A stretch of 64,000 nucleotides of DNA from Alopecurus myosuroides (lineage: Eukaryota; Streptophyta; Magnoliopsida; Poales; Poaceae): contig CM054059.1 in assembly GCA_028641055.1 (NCBI GenBank), positions 106,714,263-106,778,262 of the forward strand, read 5' to 3'. The position numbers and the translations under genes are program-made. The notes under the pieces are model-generated. The model was given only the letters and a program-made list of their open reading frames with translations. It did not search any database and was not told the DNA's origin. The first letter of the stretch is position 1; the number at the start of each line of letters is the position of its first letter. Positions 20,401 to 31,903 of this stretch are shown one piece after another.

Positions 20401-22457
20401 GGGCTAGTCGGCGATGCCAAAGCCATCCCACATCAACTTTAGCCATTAGGCATGTCGCGGCACACGTGTCTTCTTTAGAGAAGTCCACTACATACATGCC
20501 GTTCTCGACAAACCCAACAAAGGCTACTTTAAGAGAAGTCTCCCAAGTGACAATCACACTCTCTTTATTAAAGAACGAGGTAAAACCACAATTTGCAAGT
20601 TGAAGAACGGACATCAAGTTATAGCCAAGGGACTCAACAAGGAGAACATTCTCAATTGATAAATCATTTGAGATAGCTACCTTGCCTCGTCCCAATACCT
20701 TAAGCTCGGACTTGTCACCAATTGTAACGCAATTGAGATGTGGTAGAGGAGGTTCAATATTACTTATTGCGTCATGGCTTCCGGTCATGTGTTGGGATGC
20801 ACCACTATCCACTGTCCATCTATGTGCCCCGGAAGCATTTCCCGCGGTGGCTTTTGCCATGAGACATGTAGGTCGGATCGATGCCTTCTCATTGGGAGAT
20901 TCAAATAGAGAGACCGATGAAGAGGAAGTCGTAGCTATGGCGACGTGGGCGACACCTACGACTTCATCTTCTCCTTCATCTCCGGAGTAGTATGTTTCCA
21001 ATGTTGGGCCCTCTTGAACATATAGAGCTCTTGGGACTCTTCTAGCGAGGTTCTTGTTTTGTGGAGACTTGTTCTTGTCCTTGCGTACAAGCTTCCCTTC
21101 ATTCTCTTCTCGTGGCTCAAAAGGACACTCCTTGACGAAGTGGTTTGCACTTCCACAATTGTAACAAGTCCTTGGCCGCTCCCCTTTCTTCCTAAAGGTC
21201 TTGTTCCTTGAGGGTCTAGGGGCACCGGCCTTGTGAGCCTCCCATCTCTTCCAATACCCTTGCATGGCAAGAGCAATACATTTGTGGGCACCCTTGTATG
21301 TATCCTCATAGTCCTCATCATCATCATCATCATCATCCTCCACTTCTTCTATCTTGGCCATGGCCTTAGATTTTAAGGCAAGGTTAGGGGACTTCCCATG
21401 GCCTCTTGAGCGAGCAAGAGCATCATCCGCACTCTTGTGAGACAAAGATATGGCTATGAACTCACTAAGGACACCAATGGAGTTGAGTGAGTTGTAGTCG
21501 GATCTTGTTCGAATGCTAGTGGAGAGATTCTTTTCAAAAGGAGTTATGGCCTTGACAAATTTCCTCTTGATCCACTCATCGGAGATTTCCTCCTTTCCAA
21601 AGTCCCTTAATTGATTTCCAAGGGTGACCACTCTTCTATATAGCTCCTCGGGGCTCTCATCTTCATGCATGACAAAGTTCTCGGAATTGTCAAACAACAT
21701 CGTATTTTGATGATTGGATGCTTGCATTGCCTTGGAACAAGGAGTCAAGCTTATCCCAAGCTTCCTTGGCGGTCTTGATACCGCGAATGTGTTCAAGATG
21801 TTCTCTTGGGAGGGCCTTTTGAATAGTCACAAGAGCGGTCTTGTTGAGTTGGAATTCCACATCCTCTCTTGGAGTCAAGTTGTTCGGATCGTGAGGGTGA
21901 AATCCATAGAGAATGCTTCTCCATAATGCGGTGCAAGATCCTGAAATGTGAGACTCCATATCGAACTTCCAAGAAGAAAATTCGTTAGTGTTAAGCATGG
22001 GAGGAACTCCAACATTAACCATGTGTGGCATAGTGGCAATAGGGTGAATAGAGTCGTAATTGGGAGGTGGTGGAACTTTAGATTGAGACCCCGAACCGTT
22101 AGCCGATTGAGACTTGGAGCCCTCGGAGCTCACACCACCCTTAGCCTTTTTATCGGCTTTTGCTTTGGCTTTCGCCTTAGCTAAGGCGATGTTAGCTTCC
22201 ATCTCATCGATATCCGGAATGGAATCTTCGTCCGAGCTAACATCGTCGGTAGTGAGAGGTGGTTCCGTGGACTCCTTGGTTTTCCCCATCAGTGCCTCCA
22301 TCATTTTCTTCATGCTAGAGACATCCGAGCTAACACTAGAGCTAACCTTAGATAGTTCGGTTTGGAGAATTCCAACCGTATCTTGTAGGTTAGATATAGT
22401 GTCGGCCATTTTGGACATTTCCGCACTAGAACTTCCGGGGGCATTTTCATCGACCAT
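17469..22457 (-). pseudogene. Sirevirus gag-pol, two frameshifts, otherwise intact
   Basis: Gag begins at 22457 (MVDENAPGSS), with a coiled-coil-like start and an acidic linker, then the UBN2-type capsid region (ESPEELYRRVVTLG) and a zinc knuckle CYNCGSANHFVKEC. Protease has WTVDSGASQHMTG. Integrase has the HHCC region (WLWHRRLAHTNMRML...CSSC) and a DDE core (DLFGPLS, SDNGLEF, YTPQQNGVAERKN). RT has [31 protein letters not shown] and YVDDIIFGS; RNase H has [17 protein letters not shown] and a C-terminus ending at 17469. One frame change lies near 21700-21730 in gag. A second is a one-base deletion near 18955 between integrase and RT, where overlapping frames both read through EA-MHDEL. These disable the single polyprotein; each domain looks well conserved, consistent with youth. 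Confidence 0.92.
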
Positions 22458-22495
22458 TGTACTCTTGGGCGGTTAAGCCCTTAGTAAGAGCCGAG

Positions 22496-22507
22496 GCTCT
22501 GATACCA
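22496..22507 (-). other. Primer-binding site, initiator tRNA-Met type
   Basis: The minus strand reads TGGTATCAGAGC two bases after the 5' LTR end. This is the standard Copia primer-binding site, complementary to the 3' end of plant initiator tRNA-Met. Confidence 0.9.
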
Positions 22508-23214
22508 ATTGAAAGTGCACTATGGTCAACTAGAGGGGGGGTGAATAGGTTGACTACCAATTTTTCTTTTCTTTTCCTTTTAATGGGGGCTTAGCAAGAT
22601 AAAGTAAGGTTCTCTAGATGTGCAACTAGGTGAGCAACCTATGTGAACAAAGCTATATGTGCAACGGAAGTAAAGCGTAAGGTAGTAAAGCAAACGACAA
22701 GTGTAAACAAGGAGACAAGGATATGATTCACCGTAGTTCCTTCTCAAAGAGAAGTACGTCTACGTTGGAGAGGTGGGGAGCCACCTAGGCGCTCCTCAAT
22801 AGCACGGTTGTGCACACCTTGTTCTCCTTGAGCTTCTCCGGTGAGGGAGATGCTCGTTTCCACTATGAGGTCGACTTGAAAGCGTTGACCAAACCCTTAC
22901 AAGGACTTGAGGTCACTCCACAAGATGGATGGAGGCTCTCAAGCAATCCGTAGCTTCTTGCAACAAGGTGGAAACTACAAGCACGAGATCTACTAAGGTT
23001 TCTAGGCCTCAAGTAGGATTCTAGATCTACTAGGTTGTGGTGGATGGATTTGAGATTCCTTTGGTGGAAGTGTGGATCTAGGTCTCCTCTAGCTCTCCAC
23101 CAAGTTTGGGAGTGTTTGGGTGGACGGAGTGGGAGATCTAGGTGGTTGAAGCTTTCATTAATGGCTAGGAGAGAGAATGGGAAAAGCTTGGCATTTAAGA
23201 GGTAGGGGAAGGGG

Positions 23215-23222
23215 TATTTATA
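23215..23222 (-). promoter_or_regulatory. TATA box of the Sirevirus 5' LTR
   Basis: TATAAATA on the minus strand lies directly downstream (in the sense of transcription) of the palindrome array, as expected at the U3/R boundary. The 3' LTR has the same motif at 13655-13648. Confidence 0.6.
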
Positions 23223-23254
23223 CCCCTTGCATTTAAGTGACCGTTTGCCGTCCA

Positions 23255-23815
23255 GGGCACCGGAGGCTCCGGTGGATTCCACCGAAGGCTCCGGTGGTTT
23301 TACCCGAGGCTCCGGTGGTCCGCACCGGAGGTTCCGCTGATCTTCATCTTGCTACACAGTTGCACTGGAGCGGGGGCTCCGGTGGTACCCGTGGAGGATC
23401 CGCCCACCGGAGGCGCACCGGAGGTTCCGGTGGAACTTCCGTCCTGTGGTAACAGAAGGATGTTTTGGCGGAACAACCACCGGATCCTCCACCGGAGCCC
23501 ATTTGCACTGCACCATGGGGGCCACCGGATGTTCACCGGAGGCTCCGGTGGTACCTCCGCCCTGTGGTAACAGAAGGGCATTTTGGCGGAGGTGCCACCG
23601 GAGGCGCACCGGATCCTTCTTGCGCGTGAGCCAAGTGTTTGGCGGAAGGCGGAGCCTCCGGTGGAATTAGCGGAGGTTCCGCCAACCGGAACTCCACCGG
23701 AGGTTCCGCTCCTGGTTCCGCTCCCCTGCTACAGAGAGGGGTTTCAGCGGTACTTCCACCGGATCCTCACCGGATCCTTGGCGGAGCCTCCGGTGGAAAC
23801 ACCGGAGCCTCCGCC
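23255..23815. repeat. Palindrome array in U3 of the 5' LTR
   Basis: More than a dozen copies of CACCGGAGGCTCCGGTGG and variants (CGGAGCCTCC, CGGAGGTTCC, CGGATCC cores) in 560 bp, many self-complementary and able to pair with each other. Palindrome clusters in Sirevirus U3 regions are known in maize, with a different core; this is the same architecture. Confidence 0.85.
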
Positions 23816-24475
23816 CCTGCATGTTTCACCTTTCTGGATTTGTTTCTCCTAGCACTTTTCATCTAAGCTGATCATTTGCCCCATAAACTTAGTGAACCTA
23901 ATAACCTGGGCATTTTCATCCATTGAACAAACATTAGATCAAATGATTATGTTGTCATATGATTACCAAAACGGACGATGATCTTTCAACATCCCCGTGT
24001 TGTCTAGGACCAAGATATGTCGCCTCCCATCGACGAAGTCGAAGAGGAACGGAAGATCCACCACCTCCGGACCAGCATCCGCGCTCTAGAAGAACCATCT
24101 CGCCCCGGCCGCCAGCGCCGTCGTGAATAACCACGAACGCCAGCGGCACACCGAGAAACTGATCTCGCCCGATCTGAAGAACGGCGAGAAAACCAAGCTG
24201 CTGATCTGAAGGACCAAGAAGCACACTTTGCCATCAACTCCGAGACACCGTTCTGAAGGTCGCCGCCGGTATGGGAGTGGAGTTGAGGTAGATTTATTTG
24301 CCCGGGCACCGCTCCAACCACCCCAACGACGCTCCAAGAAAGCAGTAGGCTAACCCTAACTACAAATTGACGCCGAAGCGCCATGGTCCCCACCTCCTCG
24401 CGTCGTCAGAGTGGCCAACGGAGGAGGCAGGGACCGGCGGCGGCCGGTGTAGTCTGGGCCTTACATTATCTACAA

Positions 24476-25203
24476 TTGTGTGCAAACTCAGACTCTCTAA
24501 ACTAGGCCTCTATATTTTTCAATTTTCAACATTTTATCATTTCCTTCATCTTACAAGCTCTATTTGACATGAACATCAAAATGAAATACATATGAATCAT
24601 TCGTCAGCCAACATAGACCACATCACGAATATTGTTCGACATTTAGTTCCAAAAATCACGGTCCATGGTCATATAATCAATTACTCCCATGAGCATCACA
24701 CAACATCACCGGAGGACCGGGCACCCCTCAAACCAAGATATTTGAACGACCGATCTCCCAAAACGATGTTGCCTTCTCATTCATACCCCTTGGATCCATC
24801 ATCATAAACATGGTTTTCTCGAGTCTCTTGCACTTCCTACGAGTTCATCCTGTCGACCTATTTGCCTCAATATCGTCTCCTAGAGCACAAGCCTATGATC
24901 CTTGAAGGCAATCTTGCTAGCCTCCATGGGGGCCTCATTCATACCCCTCCAAATCATCCAAGTGTGTCGTATCCTTCTCTTGTTGCTTCTTCTCGAAAAC
25001 ATCAACCATAGCTTGAAAACCTTCTCAACATGCTCCTTCTTCATCTTCATCATCTCATCAATTTTCTCCCTAATGGAAGCCGCTTTGGCTTATTTCTCAG
25101 CCTCTCCCTGGCCCTATTTCTCCCCTCCCCTACCAATGCTAGAGCCTAGAGTAGGATCAATAGCTTTCCTTCTCTCCCTTGATCAACATATCCATCTTTA
25201 ACT
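24476..25203 (-). pseudogene. Degenerate gene fragment (NAM-associated / GST-T3-like type), part 1
   Basis: On the minus strand the translation includes KAASIREKIDEMMKMKKEHVEKVFK and, further on, RGMNEAPMEASKIAFKDHRLVL, separated by stops and frame changes. This resembles the Lys/Glu-rich C-terminal region of the abundant grass proteins with a NAM-associated domain. The 44925-45240 sequence is its direct 5' continuation, because the Gypsy element inserted between them with duplication CATAC. Remaining sequence to 24476 looks like 3' UTR. The identification is tentative; no function is assigned. Confidence 0.35.
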
Positions 25204-25208
25204 CATAC

Positions 25209-26086
25209 TGTCGTGGTATGGTGAAGACAGATGCCATGGGATGGCCTAAGTTTGGGGCCGATGGACGCTGTAGGTATCCGGGGAGGGATCGCACGGCGAG
25301 TAACCGCGCTCAGGTATCACTGCAAACAACAAGAACTACCCAGGTTCGGGGCCCTCATGTGGAGGTAACACCCCTACTCCTGCCTATCTCTCTGTATGTA
25401 TAACCTCCGAGTAGCCACAGTACAACTTTGCCTCTCAGCCGAGTAGCCACTTTGCTGCTCTCTCTCTCTGTAGTGCTAAGTCTTGTAATAAATGCGATCT
25501 GAGGCAACGTCCGTCGCGCAGGAGGGGGCAGGGCACCTTATATACTGGTGCCCAGCCGAATAAACAAAGACTAAAAGGTACAACTGATGGGACAGACCTA
25601 CTGTGAAACAGAGCACGCCTCCGGCTTCTCGCTGACGCGGGTGCGGGAAGTCGTCGCGCCGTTCGGCAGATGGACCTGTCCACACTGTCAGTCACACAGA
25701 GTAGGCCCCTCGACATGTCATGTCCCCTCTGTCAGTGACAGGACATGACAGGCGCCTACCTCACTGTAGCCACGCCGTTGCGCGGATAATCATGTGCTCC
25801 ATAAGTTAAACCGCACGCCTGTACGGCTGCGGGATCTCCGTGATCTTGTCAGAACGGCTCCATTGACTTCTTGCCCGAGTAGGATTGCAGCCCATCTACT
25901 CGGACCACCTGACTGCTACCCGGACGATTATAATCTTTCTCCTTATCTTCTCTTGGCCTTCAATACTTATAACCGAATAGAAACTACCGGGTAGAGGGTA
26001 CCCGGGTAGCCGTCTACCCGGTCAATGGCACTTTGACCTTCACTTTACTACTTGCCTTACCCCTACTCGGGGGTAGCCCCCCGACA
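25209..26086 (-). repeat. 3' LTR of Gypsy element G1
   Basis: 878 bp, TGTCGTGGTATGG to CCCCCCGACA in plus-strand reading. The words CCGAGTAG and CTACTCGG recur in it. The minus-strand TATATAAG at 25544-25537 would be its TATA box. Confidence 0.9.
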
Positions 26087-26621
26087 TTAGTCCCCGAAGC
26101 TGGTAGAGTCCAGTGGACTTGTTCGCGGGGCCCTGCCAGCTTAAACCAACTTGTCTTCTCGAATGAGTAATGCCGAGTGGCACCTCAACTTGGACCAAGG
26201 ACTCTTTCTCAAATCTCTCCAACTGTGGTCACGAGAGAAACTTCCTTAAAGCCGAATAGAGCACTCTCTCTACTGTGATGCCGAGTAACTTGACTTGGTG
26301 AAAGTTTGAGCACGATCCCGCTAGATCAGACCAAATCTATCTTCTCGTGTCGCTAGTGGGCACGTGTCACGCCCACGTACCCCCGATGCCTCGGTGCCAG
26401 GGATACAGTAGACCACGCGCCCTTCACTGCAGCCAGGGCCCACAGCCAGTTAGGTCACCTCGGGTGAGTACTCGAAAGCCCACGATCCAGGACATGGGAT
26501 TAACTGCGCCCGTTACGCGCGCGCGCGTTTCGCGCTGTGTGCGTTTCTAACGGGAAGTTAACCCACGCCGCATGATCAATAGCCACGATCGATCCAGTAG
26601 TAACTGCAGCTCGCGGGGAAA

Positions 26622-26629
26622 GATAAATA
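26622..26629 (+). promoter_or_regulatory. Candidate TATA box of the G1 opposite-strand gene
   Basis: GATAAATA sits about 540 bp inside the element from the 3' LTR and about 220 bp before the first long coding frame on the plus strand. The equivalent genes in elements A and B have a clean TATAAATA in the matching place. Confidence 0.4.
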
Positions 26630-26845
26630 CCCCCGCGCCGCCTACCTTTTCTCTTTCCTCTCATTTTCTAATCTCGCACTCCCATCTCCTCTGTCGACGT
26701 CGTCGAGCACAACGCCACCGCGGTCCGCGAGTACTCTCCGCGCCCCCACCGTGAGAACTGAGAGCAAGAATCTCGGCGCACCATCGCCGTCATCCTCGCC
26801 CTCAACTCCGACGAGCTCTTCCTCTCCAAAAGCAACCTCACTTCC

Positions 26846-29800
26846 ATGGTGCAGCACGGAGACGAGATGGTTCCTGCCCGAGCCGGCTGGGAGGGCTCGG
26901 ACGTCACCGCCGATGACTGCCAATGGCTGGTGAGTACCCGCCGAGTCCCTCCCGGCGTTGTCTGTCGGCCTCCCGGCACCGAGATCGTCCCGGCACCAGA
27001 AAAGGACGAGTACGTGGTATTCCTCTCCCACTTCAAACGCGGCTTCGGCCTTCCCATCTCCAAATTATTTTCAGACTTTCTCCGCCATTTCGGCCTTTAG
27101 CCGCACCATCTTCCACCAAACGCCATAGTTATGCTCTCCATACACGCCACCGTGTGTGAAGCTTTCTTGGGTGTCTACCCAACAGTTCAAACATGGGCAC
27201 GCTACTTCTTCCTCCGTCAACAAAGCGTGCCCAATCCCAACAATCCTCTCGTTCCCCGCACGAAGACCCAGACGGGTAGTGCGATGATGCTGCAGCGCCG
27301 CACTGGACACCACCCGAGAGTACTCGGGCTGGAGACCGTGCGCAAGTGGCAGCGCGGCTTCCTTTACGTGAAGAACGTTCCCGCCGAGAAGGGAAAGCCC
27401 ATCGAAGACCGGATAGGGCTCCCTAAGTTTGTGAACGCGCTGCCCACCGGGCAGAACTGGGATACGATCCAAAGAAGACCGTGCCAGACGTCGTCCAGGT
27501 CGAGAAGCGCTTGACCAAGTTGGCGGCAGAAGGGCTCCTTCAGGACGACCCAATCGCCTGCTGGATCTCTCGCCGAATACTCCCGCTCCAGGAGCGAGCA
27601 CACAAGATGTGCTACATGGGAGGTCCTCGGGATTGCACCAGGACGACGACTTTCAAGCTCAGCAAGGCTGAGGTGGCCATCTGGGCCAGGTCTATTATGC
27701 AGACCATGCTCACCAAGAACTGGGCGTACGGCTTCATGCCGTATAGCCGCACCAAGAAGATCCCTCAGGTTAGTGCTCTTCTCTGCACCCTTATTATTTG
27801 TAATTGACACCGAGTAGAACTCATCTTAACTTTATATGTTTTGTATTTGCATGCTATGCCGAGTAGGAACCTTTAGCTGTGTATGCTTTATGTTTGCATG
27901 CTGTTCCGAGTAGACTAACTCAGCTTAATATGCTTTGTGTTTGCATGCTATCCCGAGTAGAAACACTTAGCTTATTGTGCTTTATGTTTGCATGCTTGTT
28001 CCGAGTAGAACTTCTTATCCGAGAACTCAACTCACTGTGTTTGCTTGCACCAACAGCATATCAATCGTCAGAGAGAAGAGGACAATGAAATCTTTGAGGC
28101 CAACTGGCACGATGATAGAACTGAGGATGACGCCAAGGCATACGACACCCAATATACCTTGTGTATCCCTCATGCCATTCAGGCCGGTAAGTCCCGAGCT
28201 GATGCCTCTATTCGGGATTGGTCCGAAGATGAAGAAGGAGACTTGGTTCACCTTTCCGCTTACTCGCAGTCTGCTTTGCTTCCCTTCTCTTTGGCTTGTT
28301 CTAAATTCTCCCTTCTTCTCTGTAGAGGAGCCTGAGCTGGACGAGTTAGAGGAGCCCGTGGACGCGATTCATGTGTCCATGGCCGCTCCCACTATCCGGA
28401 AGAGGGCTGGTAGCGATGCACAGGCACCTCCTGGCAAGAGGACCAAGAAGAAGCTAGCAGTTAAAGTTACCACCGGCCGCCCAAAACGCGTTCCTACCAT
28501 GGACGGGTAAGTGCTTCCGAGTAAACCCTGGTTCTCTGTTGTGCTTTTCCCTTCTCCCTTTTCTGCTTTCTTTCTGATCCTATTTCTTCTTTCAGCGCGC
28601 CTCTTGACGCTGATGCCACTGCTGCACCTCGTCCCAAGAAGAAAACAACCGTGCCCCGAGAGCAGCTTGTAGAGCTCTCGGATGAAGATGAAAACCAGGA
28701 AACGCAGGGTAGGACGCGTGCGTCATCCCCCATTGACGAAGAGCAAGATCTCGGCGCTGAGAATGATGGCGCCGGGGATGATACCGATCCCATCTCCGAG
28801 CAGCAGCAACCTGAAGCGCAGCAAGCTGCCCAGGACGCTGCCAACACCGAGAAGCCGCCAACTCCCCCAGCTGCATCCGCCGGGGAGGACAGTGAACACG
28901 CTGCCGAGCAGCAGCAGGACACCACGACCGTGGAGCGGCCAGATGCCGCCATCGATCAGCAGCCAGAGACCTACGCTGCGGAACAATCCAACCCCGCTGC
29001 CGAGCAGCGGGTAGCAGACGCTGCCGCCGCGCAGCACAGCGAGGATCCCACCGCCGTGCAGCGTGCAGAGGACTCCGTGGAGGAGCCCTCACGCGAGTAC
29101 GCCGTGCGGCCGGATACCACTGCTGCCGAACAAGCAAAAATGCCTCCAACTCGCAATGCACCTTCACCTGCCAAACAGGTGCCACCTCCGTCTCAGCCAG
29201 CCTTCCAAGTACCTCCAACAGTTCCTCCGCCTTCTCGTCCAACCCCCACGCCAAGCACCAAGAAGACTACCAAGGCGGGTGCTGAACCAACTCGGACGCA
29301 ACCAAAACGCGCTGCCTCTCAGGCTGGGCAGGTGCCGCTGCCCTCCAAACCGCAAGGCGGACAGCCCGAACAACCAATCAAGAGCACCTAGCTGACGCTC
29401 ACTCAGAACAAGACACCCCTAACCCAAACGTCAGCCTGGTTCTCTCCGAGGTTACCCTTGGTCCTGTCGAGAAGCCGAGTGCTGGTGTTGGCGCCAGCGG
29501 GCAGCGCAAGTATCCCGAGTACTGGACAGATCTGCAGCAGCGCCACCAAATCCAGCTGTCCAAGGAGGATAAACGACTAGCCGCTCTCAAAGAGCGCAAA
29601 GCCGCGGGAATCTCCAAGTCCAAAGGAAAAAAGTATTCCTTGGTCATCAAGGAACTTTCTTCCCGCGGTGAAGACGAGGAGGTGCTTCCCGAAGAAGGCC
29701 TTGCAGCCATCTTGGACCGAGTAGGCCACATCGAGAAGGCCTGGGATAGCAAAGTGCTCGGCAACAACGCCTGGGATGGTACCGAGTTGGGGAAACTCGA

Positions 29801-31903
29801 CCATTATCGAACGGACTGGAACAGGGCCGACATCGGCCATGTTGGCATGGCGGTTGCCAGCCCTTGCAGCACCTTGGCCGGAAAGCTGTTCGTCCTGCGC
29901 AAGAACGCCGAGGACATCGAGCAAAGCTATGTGGTAAGTGTCTCTCTATTCTTTGCATTTTCCGAGTTGCTGATTTCTTCTTTCTCTTCTCTTCTTCTCT
30001 TAGTCATTCCCCCAGTCCCCGAGATTCGGGCCGAGTAGGTGAAGACTCAACCGAGTTGACATTTACTCGGGCCAAATCTTCCAGTACTCATATTTTCCTT
30101 TCTACTCTGCAGGATAGCGTCCAGAAAAGGACAAAGATTTTCTGTCAGCTTCTCTGGAACCACCGCCAAGCCAGGGAGCGGAACCAAGCCCTGGAGGCTG
30201 AGAAAAAGGACAAGGATGCTATTGAGCAGCAAGCCCTGGAGCGCACCCTCAAGCTTTCTGAAATAGAGAGTAAGCTTTTAGCATCTCGGTTTATGCGATT
30301 TGTACTTACGCCCGTTTTTTGCTTTTTGCTCAATTGTTGTCTTCTCTGCAGGCGAGCTCAAGGCTCTGGTGGAAAGGCACCAAGATTGCGAGGTCTTCGC
30401 TGCCTCTGCACAAAGCAAGATCACTTCTCTGGAAGGTAAGCTTTTTCTTTCTTCTCTGCCCTCGTTTTCTTTCTGTTGGCTACCCTGCTCAATGATGCCG
30501 TTCTTCTCGCAGAAGAATATAAGAAGTTCCGGGAGCAGCACCTGCAATGCCTCACTCCTGCCGAGGGTCACCAGCAAGTGCAGGCCCGGGAAGCGGAGAT
30601 AGAGAAGGAGCGCAAGACCGAGAGAGCTGATTTCGAGAAGCTCCAAGTAGATCTCGCAGATGCACTCCAGACTGCCATCAACCAAGTCCGCGAGAAGCAG
30701 GAGTTCGAGGCGACTGCCGCTGCCGAGAAGCAAGCACTCGAGCTGGAAATCACCATGCTTAAGGAAAGGAACCAAGCCCTCGAGGCGCAAATCACTGACT
30801 CGCGCCACGTCCATGACAAGTATCTCCAAGAAGCAGAGGACTGGAAGGTCAAGCTGGGAGCCTTGATGGTAGATATGGAATGTGAGTTGTCTCTGCACTC
30901 TACTTTGCTTGGCTTTCTCTTCTCTGCCTCCTTCTACCCGGTTTTCCTTCTTCTCGGTCACTATTTCTGACTCAACTCAGATCCTTATGCAGATATCTTC
31001 CCGGAACTCCGTTCCGCTGGTGTACCTGCTGTGGACAAGGCAAGACAGGCTAGGGCCGCCTCTGGTCTGAATATTGACAACACCTCCAGCATCAACGATC
31101 ATCTCCTCAACCTCAAGACGCAAATCCGCTCCCTCAAGGGCCTGGGCACTTCCATGGTGTCTACTGGCATCAAGCTGCACAAGCTCTTCTGGCCCGAGAA
31201 GGACGTCCCGGAAACCTTCCGCGAAATTGCAGAGCACCTGGATGAGGTTAAGGTGGAGCTCAAGAAGTGGCGTGCCTCGGCATCTCGGGCAGGAGCTGAC
31301 GAGCTGCTGCACTTCATCCTGTCCTGGTACGAGAACCTGGATCTCGACAGGATTGGTACTCGCCGCAACGACTCCAAGTGGACCGATGATCCTGATTGCG
31401 TCACTCGCCGAAAAGCCATGGCCTACGAGCTTGCCTCCTATGCGGAAACAAGCACCTTCATCGATGACCCCACTGAGCCTGACACGGATGTCGGAGAAGA
31501 GGATGATGACTTTGATGACGAGGACTTGGCCGAGTTCGAGGAGGGTGCCGAGGAGGAGGGATCCGAGCAGGAGGAGGCCAAGGGGACGGAGAGGAACGAG
31601 CAACAAGGCAATGTTGAGGACTCCGGGTTGGCAGCCAACCCAGAGGCCAAGCAGCCGCAGCCCGCCGCGCAGGAGGCCACCATCACCCCCGAGATGGTGA
31701 TCCAAGACGTAGCTCCTGAGTTGGGCGCGACTGGGGCTGCGCCATCCGGCATCTACCCTCTGCCCAGCACTCAATCTACTCCATCCTCCAATTCTGCGAC
31801 GGATCCCATCTCCGCGGCTACAACAACTTCCACAGCTACTGCCTCCGAGTCGGCTGCGCCTACGAACACCGACGCAGATGCCGCTGCTTCTACTGTTGTG
31901 TAA
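26846..31903 (+). pseudogene. Opposite-strand spliced gene of G1 (gypsy-type transposon / PF04195-like domain), degraded
   Basis: I place eight exons: about 26846-27768, 28057 to about 28186 or later, 28326-28506, 28596-29933, 30113-30269, 30352-30435, 30513-30881 and 30993-31903, mostly with standard GT-AG ends. Exon 1 holds the domain seen in grass gypsy-type transposon proteins (EYVVFLSHFKRGFGLPISK, FSDFLRHFGL, HATVCEAFLGVYP, QRGFLYVKN). Exons 3-4 are basic, then acidic and Gln/Ala/Pro-rich. Exons 5-7 form coiled coils (RERNQALEAEKKDKDAIEQQ). Exon 8 has a conserved-looking block (HLLNLKTQIRSLKGLGTSM, KLHKLFWPEKDVP) and an acidic tail. Breaks: TAG at 27098-27100 where a Gln codon is expected, a one-base deletion near 27470, and a frame change near 29390. 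It lies opposite to gag-pol. Confidence 0.7.
27800..28015 (+). repeat. Minisatellite in intron 1 of the G1 opposite-strand gene
   Basis: About four units of 55-60 bp share the words CCGAGTAG, ACTTAGCTTA-like sequence, TGCTTTATGTTTGCATGC and TTCCGAGTAGA. A similar intron minisatellite occurs in the matching gene of element A. Confidence 0.7.

Larger units (their letters stand above)
12943..23988 (-). mobile_element. Full-length Copia LTR retrotransposon, Sirevirus (SIRE/Maximus) type
   Basis: It has two LTRs (12943-14399 and 22510-23988) with TG...CA ends. The 5-bp target duplication ACATC is at 12938-12942 and 23989-23993. On the minus strand the order is 5' LTR, primer-binding site for initiator tRNA-Met (22507-22496), gag-pol (22457-17469), an extra ORF in the envelope position (16611-14810), a purine tract (14414-14400) and the 3' LTR. 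Domain order PR-INT-RT-RNaseH places it in Copia; the extra 3' ORF, long LTRs and U3 palindromes fit Sireviruses. By eye the LTRs differ by about ten substitutions plus one 22-bp repeat unit, so insertion was recent. It sits inside the retroposed unit. Confidence 0.93.
22510..23988 (-). repeat. 5' LTR of the Sirevirus-type element
   Basis: 1479 bp, 22 bp longer than the partner LTR because of one extra ACCG-AGGCTCCGGTGG unit near 23268-23290. It drives transcription towards lower coordinates. Confidence 0.93.
12592..24460 (-). mobile_element. Retroposed unit of about 0.8 kb with 15-bp target duplication, split by the Copia element
   Basis: TTACATTATCTACAA occurs at 12577-12591 and again at 24461-24475. 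Between them, after removing the Copia element and one ACATC, about 810 bp remain. On the minus strand it starts GGCCCAGACTACACC (24460) and ends with a short A-rich tail, CTCTAAAGAAAATTT (12592-12606). A long target duplication plus A-rich 3' end is the mark of LINE-mediated retroposition. One reading frame continues in phase across the Copia insertion site: from an ATG at 24224 through LGPRQHGDV, then on the other side GRRATATCALLRETGLFID to FFQRSS and a stop at about 12796. I do not recognise the product. It could be a truncated LINE, a SINE-like unit or a processed host transcript. Confidence 0.55.
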
